This document shows positions 54,094 through 62,499 of a stretch of DNA of 64,000 nt, piece by piece (position 1 is the first letter of the stretch; the number at the start of each line of letters is the position of its first letter). The position numbers were made by a program, and so were the translations under genes. Under the pieces are notes generated by a model. It searched no databases and was not told the origin of the DNA. It saw nothing but the letters and a program-made list of their open reading frames with translations. This DNA is from Blattamonas nauphoetae (taxonomy: Eukaryota > Preaxostyla > Oxymonadida): the NCBI GenBank assembly GCA_033064195.1, contig JARBJD010000316.1, forward strand, positions 1-64,000, in the 5' to 3' direction.

Positions 54094-54112
54094 ATATTTT
54101 TATTTCACATAA
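54094..54112 (+). promoter_or_regulatory. AT-rich start-proximal motif (119-residue gene)
   Basis: ATATTTTTATTTCACATAA lies directly before the ATG at 54113. It is a variant of the element's start-proximal motif. Confidence 0.45.
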
Positions 54113-54472
54113 ATGACATCACTGAAAATATTAGAACCGTTTGATCCAGAACAAAAGGAGTTCACAAACATCCACGACTTTCAGAGATACTTGGAGAAGA
54201 ATAGAAAAGAACTGAATGAGTACACAACTCAGAAACTGAATAGGATGATTCAAATCGATGGATACAGAATAACAAAAATAAGAGGTGAGATAGCACTGAG
54301 GAAACGATACGTTGATGCTTCCACTCCTCCTAGTTCACTCTCGATTGATCAGAGATTGTCAGACATTGAAGAATCAATTCGAACGCTGACAGATACTCTC
54401 AGCATGAGGCTTCGAAGTCTTGACGAGATCATTGGGAACCTTCTACAGGAGCTCTCTGACCCTTCTGATTAG
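54113..54472 (+). CDS. Small coiled-coil element protein, 119 residues
   Basis: Two helical segments are visible: FQRYLEKNRKELNEYTTQKL and LSIDQRLSDIEESIRTLTDT, the latter with heptad spacing. Its 3' end overlaps the end of the oppositely oriented ATPase gene by 30 bases, a tight convergent arrangement. The family is unknown; a virion or assembly adaptor is a guess only. Confidence 0.55.
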   Translation: MTSLKILEPFDPEQKEFTNIHDFQRYLEKNRKELNEYTTQKLNRMIQIDGYRITKIRGEIALRKRYVDASTPPSSLSIDQRLSDIEESIRTLTDTLSMRLRSLDEIIGNLLQELSDPSD

Positions 54473-55333
54473 TCCATCTTTGTTGATCTCATTCAGTGCA
54501 ACTCCATCTGTGTTGTATCGAAGAATGATTGCTTCACACTTTTGTTTTCGTTGGTAGACATTCCAGAACTGTCGAATATCTATTGGTGAGTTCAACTGAG
54601 GATAGACTCGACTGATTCGTTCTTTGTTGAATCCTCCAAAGATCCACATCGAATCGATGTTTGACTTCATGTCAGCTGACAAACTGAAGAGCTCATGCAT
54701 TGTCAGAAAGAAAGTGAATTTCGGTTGTCGATTCTCCAGTAACAAGTCCATCATTGTCATTCTATTTTTCGATGTTCTTCGTTCACCAAGTATTCTACGA
54801 CAGTCATCAAGGAGGATAATCGTTTGGAGATTCTTCACTGAGAAGTCATCACTGTAAAGTGAGTCGAATAGATCCTCTCTGCATTCATCAGTTATTCTGT
54901 CTTGCCATTGATTGTCAATAATTTCTTCATACGCAGCTTTTGATTCAGAGAGTTCCAACAGAAATGGAAGTGCATCATCGTATTTGACTGTCACATAAGG
55001 AACGTTCAGTATTGGTTTGAATTTATCGAAGGTTGGATCAGTGTTCTTATCAGTGACAAAGACAAAGAGATGAAACAATTCATTCCTGACATGAACGTTT
55101 TGTAGTTTGGCAACTTCTCGAAGAGCATTAAATGTTTTTCCACTTCCTCTATTTCCAACGAGGACATTGACACTATTGCGATTGAAATTTAAGTCTGGAT
55201 GAATCTGTGATTGGACTTCATGAGAAACATTCCTACTAGATGCTTCACTCAATTTAGCATTCACGTATGCTGATAGAGACAAGGGTTCCACCCTCCACGA
55301 AACCTCTGGTTTAGCCATATTCGATTTCTTCAT
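54443..55333 (-). CDS. FtsK/HerA-type genome-packaging ATPase
   Basis: 296 codons from an ATG at 55333. Walker A is VLVGNRGSGKTFNAL (residues 57-71) and Walker B TIILLDDCRRI (171-181). An Arg-rich segment RRTSKNRMTMMDLLLENR and a sensor-like FTFFLTMHEL follow. Size and motif layout match the A32-like ATPases that drive DNA into capsids of Polintons, adenovirus-like and giant DNA viruses. A 61-bp gap separates it from the divergent 301-residue gene, so both are probably driven from one bidirectional control region. Confidence 0.85.
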   Translation of the reverse strand: MKKSNMAKPEVSWRVEPLSLSAYVNAKLSEASSRNVSHEVQSQIHPDLNFNRNSVNVLVGNRGSGKTFNALREVAKLQNVHVRNELFHLFVFVTDKNTDPTFDKFKPILNVPYVTVKYDDALPFLLELSESKAAYEEIIDNQWQDRITDECREDLFDSLYSDDFSVKNLQTIILLDDCRRILGERRTSKNRMTMMDLLLENRQPKFTFFLTMHELFSLSADMKSNIDSMWIFGGFNKERISRVYPQLNSPIDIRQFWNVYQRKQKCEAIILRYNTDGVALNEINKDGLIRRVRELL

Positions 55334-55394
55334 TTGTGATTTAACTCTAATTAAAATATACTATTGGTTTTTTTATTTTGTATGAAAACACACA
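55334..55394. promoter_or_regulatory. Divergent promoter region
   Basis: On the minus side TATTTTAATT and AAATCACAA precede the ATPase ATG. On the plus side TTTTTTTATTTTGTATGA (55367-55384) precedes the 301-residue gene. The minus-strand gene starting at 60837 shares both TATTTTATTT and AAATCACAA at the same spacing. Confidence 0.6.
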
Positions 55395-56300
55395 ATGACA
55401 CAAAAGATAGTGTACGTTCAACCACAAAGAAAAGCACAAGCGAAGAAACCAAAAATGAGATACGGACCGGAGACTCAAGCAGCATTGAAACGAATCTATG
55501 CCGATGATGATATTCAAACCAGACGCAATGATGCTCTGTGTAGTCTTCCATCAGCTCGTGAGTATATTACGAGAACTGGACGAAATTGGACTGCAAAAAT
55601 AGAACAATATGGACAAGTTCCTGATGTGATGGTCTACGATAATGATACTGGAGACCTGATTGCAGTCAATGGTGCCATGCTAACTCCATACAACAGTAGA
55701 CCAGTCAAAGAGACAAACTATGCAATGAATCCAACACCAGACATGCGAAGACTGAAACCATACACATCATTCAATCAAGAAAATGGAAGGAAAATCAAAG
55801 CTGTACATCGGAATTTCCTCAAAAATGGAACATACGATTTGCCAACCAATTATCGAGACATCAGCTATGAAGAGATGAAGACCAAACGATCTCAACAACC
55901 ATATGCAATAATGAAGAGAGCTGTTGGTGAACACATGACAGACACATTGGGAATAACTCGTGCAAATCGAAGCAATCCAGCTGATCCCAGCAAGAATGTG
56001 TTAGACAATATGGTGTTCAATTCAATTCAATCACAGATTGCATCACTGATGTGGGATCAATGGCTTCATGATCATGTTCAGGACTACAATCCCAGTATGA
56101 AACAAAAGAAAGCCTTCAAAGATCAGATTTATCCAGTGTTTCTCCAAATGATCACTCAAGATACAACGTATTTATCGGAATACTGTACTCGCTATTCAAC
56201 TCACATATCAACAGAAGTTAATAAACTGAAAGCCAAGGCATTCAAAACAGTCACAGATGAGAGTAGTATAGTAGACGATTTGGGAACCAGATTGAAATAG
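55395..56300 (+). CDS. Element protein, 301 residues, unknown
   Basis: The basic N-terminus (QPQRKAQAKKPKMRYG) suggests nucleic-acid or virion-interior binding. The middle contains VMVYDNDTGDLIAVNGAML and YDLPTNYRDISYEE; the C-terminal 120 residues are helical (NMVFNSIQSQIASLMWDQWL). The last codons (DDLGTRLK) lie inside the direct repeat that is also found at 45273. A minor virion protein is possible by position next to the ATPase. I recognise no family. Confidence 0.55.
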   Translation: MTQKIVYVQPQRKAQAKKPKMRYGPETQAALKRIYADDDIQTRRNDALCSLPSAREYITRTGRNWTAKIEQYGQVPDVMVYDNDTGDLIAVNGAMLTPYNSRPVKETNYAMNPTPDMRRLKPYTSFNQENGRKIKAVHRNFLKNGTYDLPTNYRDISYEEMKTKRSQQPYAIMKRAVGEHMTDTLGITRANRSNPADPSKNVLDNMVFNSIQSQIASLMWDQWLHDHVQDYNPSMKQKKAFKDQIYPVFLQMITQDTTYLSEYCTRYSTHISTEVNKLKAKAFKTVTDESSIVDDLGTRLK

Positions 56301-57664
56301 TCGTTGAAATCAGAAACGAAAAGTCAATTCCTATTGACCATTTCTAAATCTTGTATTAAAAGGAATTTAGGCCATTTCAATGATGCCAATATTTGACCTA
56401 AATTCCAGAAATATGTCCAATATTTCACACTCATTTTAAGCGTCAATTTTGAAGCAAATTTTAGTCATATTCCAAAAATGTTGTCACTTTTTTCGATGGT
56501 TTTTCACTTTTGAACTCGAACAAAGTGAATCCAACTTGAGAACCACTTCTAAAGAAGTCGAAAAAAATTCTAAAATGTCGGGGACGATGTGAGTCGTCGA
56601 TCAAAACAATCCCGATGAAGATCGGTTGAGAATTCGCGGAGCTACGTACCGAACAGTGGTCAAAAAATGGACCAAAAAGTCGATTTTCAGAACTTGCTTA
56701 AAACTGCTGCTATATGGCTCAAATACACCTCAAACACCTTCTAAAATTACAAAATCGATTTCAGAAGGTGAAGTTCGCGATAAAAAACACTTTTGGGATT
56801 TTTGGTTAGATCAAGGCCGGATCGGGATTTTTCTAGATCAACCCATATTCCATTTTTCGAGTTTCTCCGAATTTTAAAAAAAATGTATGCGCTTCCAGCA
56901 CTTCACTTTTTAGGATCACTTTTGCCTCCTATTTGCGTTTTTACACTTCATTTCACTCGGAGTCGCCTTTTGGCGGCTCTTCGAACGTTCACTTTTGCAC
57001 CTCATCTTTCACCACTTTTTTCGTCAGTTTTCGTTTTTTGCGTTAGATTTTTCGTTTTCTTCGCATTCGCGTCCTTCCGACGCTTTTCCTAGGTTTCCGA
57101 CCACCTCACCTTCATAGTCGTCTTTTTTTACACGCACCTTTTTTGCACCACATTTTCACCAACTTTTCACTCATTTCGATTTTTGCCCCGATTTTCTCAC
57201 ATCACATCTTCTTTCTCACCTTTCGAGGAGGGAGTACTGAATTTTCGCGACACTTTTGACGACTAGTTTTTTCATAATGTTGGTTTTTCATGTTTCTCAC
57301 ACTCAACTTTTGATCTTGTTTGTTTCATGCACAGCCACTTCAACGCTTTTCACTGCTCATTTCGCTCGTCTGGTTTTCACTTTAATGACTTCGACTTTCC
57401 TCGTCACTTCACCAATCTCACGAGCATTCTTTCGACCGTCTACACCTCACGAGCACATCACAACAACTCATTTTTCGTCGACTTTTTCTCTTAATTAGAC
57501 CAAATGAAGGTGAATGAAGCTAAAATGAAGTGGGCAAGTATGATAGTGAATGGTGAAATGGAAATAGTGAAAATGGTGGGTAAGTATTGAGATTTACGAA
57601 CGTGTTCAGACAAATTTCACAAAAAAAGAGAAAAAAAGAGTGATTGAAGTGAGAATGAGACGAT

Positions 57665-59090
57665 AAAACAAAATCATGTACCAGATCGGAGAGATCTTGA
57701 TTCTTTGTGTTTTGTTGGTACACAACTTCACCTTATGAACGGGTTCGTCAAAATTTCACAAACAAAGAGAAAAAAAGAGTGAGTGAAGTGAAAAGTAAAC
57801 GATAAAACAAAATCTCGTACCAGATCTGAACGATCATTGTTTTTCGCATTTCGTTGGTACACCACTTCACTTTATGAACGGGTTTGACCAAAATGTTTCT
57901 AATTAGAGTAAAAGTGTGAAGTGAAACAATGTTAGCAACGATAAAGTGAAGTGACGTACCAGATCTCTCCAGTCATTGTTTTTCTCACTTCGTTGGTACA
58001 CCACTTCACCTTATGAACGTGTTCATCAAAATTTCAGAAAACAAGAGTAAAAAACAATGATTGAAGTGAGAACTAAACGATAAAACACATTCATGTACCA
58101 GATCTTCGCGATCATTTCAGATTGAGTCTCGTTGGTACACCACTTTGTTTTATGAAAGATTAGAGCAAAAATGTCAATAAAGAGAACAAAATTGTGAAGT
58201 GAAACAAGGTTTGAAGTGATAAAACACATTCATGTACCAGATCTTACAGTTCATTTTTATCTTGACGATCAAACATTTTTAGTTCTGTGTTCTACCTTGT
58301 TTTGAAAAAAAAGAGAATTGAAATCAAATAGTTGTGAAATGAAACGATAAGGTGAAGTGGTGTACCTGATCTGGACGATCACTTCAGATCACGTTTTGTT
58401 GGTACACCGTTGTGTTTTAGAAAAAATGAAGAGCACAAATCGAAGAGTGGTGAAGTGTAAAAAGTGAAATGAAAGTTGAATGAAAGTAAAACAAAGTGGT
58501 GTACCAACGCATACAATTTTATCGATGAATCACCTAGTTTTTTGAGCAAAGATGAGGATCAAAATTTTGTTCACGTCATTTTAAATTTTAATTTTGTAAA
58601 AAAGTGAGAGACAATGAAAAAAAACTGACAATGAAGTGAAAATGAGAGGATAAAGTGAAGTGTTGTACCAGAAAAGAGAATGTCAAAAGTGAAGTGAAAA
58701 TTCTGGTACGTCATTGTGTCTTATAAAGAGATAATACAAAAAAGAGAGCAAACCTGTTTCAAATATTCAGTGAACAGCACTTTCTGGTCATAAGACGCAA
58801 TAGTGTACCTGAGTTTGATGATCACACAGATCGAGTACATGAAGATGTTTTATGAAAAGATGAACAAAAAATCAGAGAATTCCTGTGTTGTTCCGGTTGT
58901 GACACAAACTTTTGGGAGATAAAACGCATCTGTGTACCTGATCTTCAGGTCCACTTTCGGTTTGATCGGCGTTGGTACATAAGTAAGTTTTAGGAAAGAA
59001 TGAATTCAAAAATGGAGCAAACCTGTTCAAACCAAGTCGGGAATGAAACCACCGTTCATAAAACAATGTGATGTACCTGAACGAGAGAGA
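57665..59090. repeat. Array of about ten GTACC...GGTAC hairpin units
   Basis: Units of roughly 130-160 bp recur with GTACCAGATC or GTACCTGATC, a variable 20-35 base loop often holding GATCA, and then CGTTGGTACACCACTTCAC. GTACC and GGTAC are inverted, in the best cases GGTGTACC with GGTACACC, so each unit can fold. Between units are purine-rich AAAGTGAAGTGAAACGATAAAA-like spacers. Units have diverged strongly towards the right end. They resemble iterons or protein-binding repeats. Confidence 0.7.
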
Positions 59091-59336
59091 CAGAAAAAAG
59101 TGAAGGATCGAGAACAAGAATGAGATGTCAAAAAAGAAAAGAGAACAAATGTGAAAGTAGAAAGCATAACACACCTAAATCAAACGGGAAAGAACCATCA
59201 GGAACGAAATGAGAGGATCGAGTCCCATTGAAGGACTTTCTCTGATCGAACAAGACTGATCGAACCCATCGAAGGCAGAATTGAAGTCTCGAAAGATCAC
59301 CAACGATAAAACAACGATTGAAATTTTATTTTTGAA

Positions 59337-59354
59337 TTTTTTAATTTGTATTAA
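59337..59354 (+). promoter_or_regulatory. AT-rich start-proximal motif (duplicated gene start)
   Basis: TTTTTTAATTTGTATTAA is identical to 47189-47206 and lies directly before the ATG at 59355. Confidence 0.6.
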
Positions 59355-59567
59355 ATGAATCCAACTGAGATGTACAACGAAAGACGTCGAGTATGTTCAG
59401 AACAAGCATTAATTGAATCAATGAGAGAAGAGAACTGTTCGCTAGTCTCTGAGTATGTCAGAAATTATGTCCCGGTGACGTATGTTCATGAGGGAATCAA
59501 AAATTTTATTTTCAATGAAGGAGCAAACAGAAATGAATCGACAAAAATACAATTCACAAATGATTGA
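59355..59567 (+). other. Duplicated start of the 114-residue gene, different 3' part
   Basis: The first 48 codons (MNPTEMYNERRRVCSEQALI to VTYVHEG) match the gene at 47207 with a few changes. Beyond about 59498 the sequence is unrelated and already belongs to the control region and start of the S74 gene. It is a by-product of the joint at the end of the right repeat. Confidence 0.7.
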
Positions 59568-60414
59568 GAAAATGATTGATCATAATCTCTCGACGACCAA
59601 CGAGAATGCAGCAGTGATTGACTCACTTCAGAAGACAACAGAAGCACACAAGACAGCGATATCTTCAATCCAAAAAGTGGTGAGCACAAATGGATCAATC
59701 ACGACACCAACAATAGGAGGATTGATCAATGTGAATGGAGCGAAGTGGAACATTTCAGAAGGATCACTTCCGAAGTATCCTGGAACATATCCGTCATCAA
59801 CATTTAAGTCTGGCATTTCAATTTCACAATCGATTTCAGAAACCTCAGGAATTCAGTTCAATGGTGATGGCATCGTAATGTGGTCTCCATGTGACAGACC
59901 AGCAATCTATTACTACGATGAGGACACAGGTTCAGGAGTGTTTTCAATATCCACAACAGGAAGTTTTTCTCAGCTATCAGACAGAAGAGTGAAAAGAAAT
60001 ATTGAACCGTACCCCGATGTTCTTGAACAACTGAATAAAGTGGAAATCGTGCAGTATCAGTTCAACACATTCGACTCGAAGATCAACAAAGTTACAAGAC
60101 AAATTGAAAATGAGACAGATGAAGAACACTTGAAGAACTGCAAAGAGAAATGTGAATGCTTGAAGAAGGAAAGTGAGAAGAAACACATTGGTGTAATTGC
60201 TCAACAGATCCAAGAAATCTTTCCTGAAGTCGTGAATGATTCCAATCCAGATTGTCTTCAAGTTGATTATGCAGAACTCTCTTGCTTCTGTGTGAAAGCC
60301 ATGCAGGAACTGAGTAGCATTGTCGGACATCAACAGACACTTATAAATGAACTCATTCAAAAATATAATTCCCTGATCGAAAAAATGACTAGTAAAATGA
60401 CTCCGTCATCATAG
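59515..60414 (+). CDS. Tail-fibre-like protein with S74 intramolecular chaperone domain
   Basis: I place the start at the ATG 59515 because TTTTATTTTCA, the element's start-proximal motif, stands directly before it; upstream in-frame codons belong to the duplicated gene. The N-terminal 60 residues are coiled coil (EKMIDHNLSTTNENAAVIDS). A Gly/Ser-rich beta region follows (ISISQSISETSGIQFNGDGI). The C-terminus is a peptidase S74 domain: FSQLSDRRVKRNIEPYPDVL with the catalytic Ser and Lys (about residues 157-162), then HIGVIAQQIQEIFPEVV and LQVDYAEL, ending in a coiled coil. In phage fibres and in MYRF this domain trimerises the protein and cuts itself off. Here it probably matures a trimeric fibre or spike of the element's particle. 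Confidence 0.85.
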   Translation: MKEQTEMNRQKYNSQMIEKMIDHNLSTTNENAAVIDSLQKTTEAHKTAISSIQKVVSTNGSITTPTIGGLINVNGAKWNISEGSLPKYPGTYPSSTFKSGISISQSISETSGIQFNGDGIVMWSPCDRPAIYYYDEDTGSGVFSISTTGSFSQLSDRRVKRNIEPYPDVLEQLNKVEIVQYQFNTFDSKINKVTRQIENETDEEHLKNCKEKCECLKKESEKKHIGVIAQQIQEIFPEVVNDSNPDCLQVDYAELSCFCVKAMQELSSIVGHQQTLINELIQKYNSLIEKMTSKMTPSS

Positions 60415-60426
60415 AAATGCGAAGCA

Positions 60427-60837
60427 TTAATACTCCAACATGAGATCAACCAGAAATGCATAATACTCTTTGATTATTTTTCCATTGATTGTCTCCGTTG
60501 TTTCCATCTCAATTGAATCACCAGAACTGTCTTTAAACCAGATCTTCACTATGGACTGTCGAGTACTTAATTCACACTTCTTTCGCTTCGCAATCTGTTC
60601 ATTGCAGAAAGCAACAAATGAATCATTGAATGCGTCAGTCTGGATCCAATCACCATGGATTGTGATGTGTTGAGGAATATCTTTGGAAATGACAGTTGAG
60701 TTACCATTTATTTCTTCCTTCACATGAATGAGTTTACAGTCGAGGAAGTGAACATATTTTTGATTTCTGGAATTGGTAAAATCAGGAGGGAGTTGAGCAA
60801 TGTGAGAATTCTGAATTGAGAAGTAACGCTTCACCAT
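60427..60837 (-). CDS. Small element protein, 136 residues, unknown
   Basis: It begins MVKRYFSIQNSHIAQLPPDF at 60837 and looks beta-rich (HITIHGDWIQTD, IVKIWFKDSSGDSIEMETTE). It converges with the S74 gene with 12 bases between stops. The start-proximal sequence on plus 60838-60864 (minus-strand TATTTTATTTTTGTAG and AAATCACAA) matches that of the ATPase gene. A single jelly-roll-like minor virion protein is conceivable, but I cannot support it from motifs. Confidence 0.6.
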   Translation of the reverse strand: MVKRYFSIQNSHIAQLPPDFTNSRNQKYVHFLDCKLIHVKEEINGNSTVISKDIPQHITIHGDWIQTDAFNDSFVAFCNEQIAKRKKCELSTRQSIVKIWFKDSSGDSIEMETTETINGKIIKEYYAFLVDLMLEY

Positions 60838-60864
60838 TTGTGATTTCTACAAAAATAAAATATC
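60838..60864 (-). promoter_or_regulatory. AT-rich start-proximal motif (136-residue gene)
   Basis: On the minus strand TATTTTATTTTTGTAG is followed by AAATCACAA and the ATG. The AAATCACAAATG string is the same as at the ATPase start, 5.5 kb away. Confidence 0.6.
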
Positions 60865-60877
60865 ATATTTGTTCTTT

Positions 60878-61087
60878 TCAGTAACCTCTCTTCACTTCTT
60901 CATATGCTTCATGAAGTCGGCGATCAATGACATATCGCACTCGTGGTTGTCCATTCTCAATCCAGAACAACCAGTAAGTAGCCTGATGCAATGCCAAAAT
61001 AGGTGGAGGAGGACCTTCTGGAGTTGAGGTGAAATATGGATCGAGTTCACCCTGATTGATAGGCAGACCTTTGATACATGAGATCAA
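60878..61087 (-). CDS. C-terminal part of an element gene at its right limit
   Basis: The minus-strand frame reads INQGELDPYFTSTPEGPPPP, HQATYWLFWIENGQPRVRYV and ends LHEAYEEVKRGY at 60878. It has no ATG; the frame begins at the apparent edge of the element near 61087. It lies directly downstream of the 136-residue gene's start region. The family is unknown. Confidence 0.4.
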   Translation of the reverse strand: MISCIKGLPINQGELDPYFTSTPEGPPPPILALHQATYWLFWIENGQPRVRYVIDRRLHEAYEEVKRGY

Positions 61088-61090
61088 TCA

Positions 61091-61575
61091 AGCAGAAACT
61101 GAGATCGATCGATCTCAGTTCCGGTTTTTGGGACTGAGATCAATGACTTAATTAAGCGTATCTATATTTGTCTCAATGTTGCGTCAATTTGTTAAAATAA
61201 GAATCTAGAAAAAGCGAAATGGTTGTAGTGTGACAGAATGAACACTAAAAAGAGGGTAAAAAACGTATTCTCTCCTTTTCACACTCTTCTCGAAGTCGCA
61301 TTCGTATCTTAGTCATTCCGTCCATGCGATCGCCACGTGTTGCTCATTCCACCTCTCGCTGTCCATCCATCAGACGGAGAAGGCGTCGATTCGGGAAGAA
61401 TACGGGGAACAGCGTACGGTCGATGCAACAACATAGAATCAGAGTGAGTGAGTCTAAGAAAGAATCGATCGTTCTTCCGACAGTTGGATCCAAATGAGAA
61501 CGGAGGGCGTAACTGGATCGGTTGATGTCTCTGGAATAAAAAGGATGGATCGTTCTGTCACAACTCCTGTTTGGT
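61091..61575. other. Right flank of the element
   Basis: It contains a perfect 24-bp palindrome at 61097-61120 and a nearby related CTGAGATCAAT at about 61133. AT-rich DNA runs to about 61260. Beyond that a minus-strand frame 61631-61344 (Arg/Ser-rich) has no family signature. The boundary between element and host must lie here. Confidence 0.4.
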
Positions 61576-62370
61576 CTAAAACACTTTGTGCTGGATGAAG
61601 ATCGGGATTTGGAGATACTCGTAATTCTCATCTTTCAGATGCAGCAGAGGGAGATAATCGTTGATCGAACTACTTTTCGACTCCTTCTCGTAGACACTTT
61701 GATAAGTCGGCGAATCAGAGGCGATCAGAACAATCTTTGGAAGATCCAAGTTTCGAGACCATTCGGGATGGCCTTCCACTTCGATCTGTTTGGATGGAGA
61801 ATCATCATCCGACGACGTCGTGCTCATCGACCAGCTCTTCTCCGTAGATAAATGGACCACTATTCGACATTGGCAACGATTCGAACTGAACACTCCCAAC
61901 ATGCAACCAATCTCCGAAGAAGCTCCCTCCTCCCTTCACAGCGACGTAATTCGAGGACATGGTTGCAGGGATGTTGATTGAGAGTGGGCCGACATATCCA
62001 GGATGAGTCAGGGTCAGTGAGGAAAAGCGAGACACGTCGAGAAACATTCAGCCACCGAGTTTGTCAGAACACTCGATCAGAGTCGGTTGAAGGTTCATGT
62101 CGCTATTTCCATCGATCGAGTTGGTGGAAGAAAAACCACAAAGAGAGAGGCTTCGTCAGACACGGTGAAGAGAGAGCTGGTTGTGTGAGGAGGACACACG
62201 AACGGCTGAAGAGACGACTGAAACTGGCCTTTCAGAGAGACTGCTTTTGCCTCAAAGGTGAATGGGGGGATGGTGACTTGAATATCCAGCTTCGACCTGA
62301 TGCTGACTTCAAGCCAATCGCTTCGGGAGATCAAATTGCCTCCTCTTCTCGTCAAACAGCTCCCACTCAA
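61576..62370 (-). pseudogene. Unrecognised host gene in three frame segments
   Basis: Three minus-strand segments follow each other and look coding. 62370-62095 has SDWLEVSIRSKLDIQVTIPP and FTFEAKAVSLKGQFQSSLQP. 62047-61805 has LTHPGYVGPLSINIPATMSS and GGGSFFGDWLHVGSVQFESL. 61902-61576 has LPKIVLIASDSPTYQSVYEK and YEYLQIPIFIQHKVF. All are beta-rich and plausible as one protein with short introns or frame changes at about 62090 and 61840. I do not recognise the family. Confidence 0.4.
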
Positions 62371-62499
62371 CTCGCCTTCTCACTTTCCGTTCTTCTTCCT
62401 TTCACCATCTCTCCTCATCCACCCTCTCTTCTTTCATCCTCCCTCCAACCCACCTCGTCCCTTCCTTCCCTCCCAATCTCCTCACCGAATGACCAGTCG

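Larger units (their letters stand above)
56264..59498 (+). repeat. Element direct repeat, right copy
   Basis: This is the counterpart of 45273-47352, from the end of the 301-residue gene to inside the small gene starting at 59355. It includes about 3 kb of AT-rich non-coding DNA and the hairpin array at 57665-59090, which the left copy lacks. Confidence 0.85.
45273..61090. mobile_element. Polinton/Maverick-like element, apparently rearranged, possibly two head-to-tail copies
   Basis: The set of genes (protein-primed type polymerase B, rve-type integrase, FtsK/HerA-like packaging ATPase, S74 chaperone) defines a Polinton/Maverick-like virus-derived element. The main frames look open. Ends are not classical: I find no terminal inverted repeats. 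Instead a long non-coding block is present twice in direct orientation (45273-47352 and 56264-59498), each followed by the same gene start. Two joints therefore suggest rearrangement: the left end within a host coiled-coil gene and the point at 59498. The right limit near 61090 is set by the last element-style gene and a palindrome. No major capsid or maturation protease is recognised inside. The two blocks have diverged by many substitutions and indels, so the arrangement is not brand new. Confidence 0.8.
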
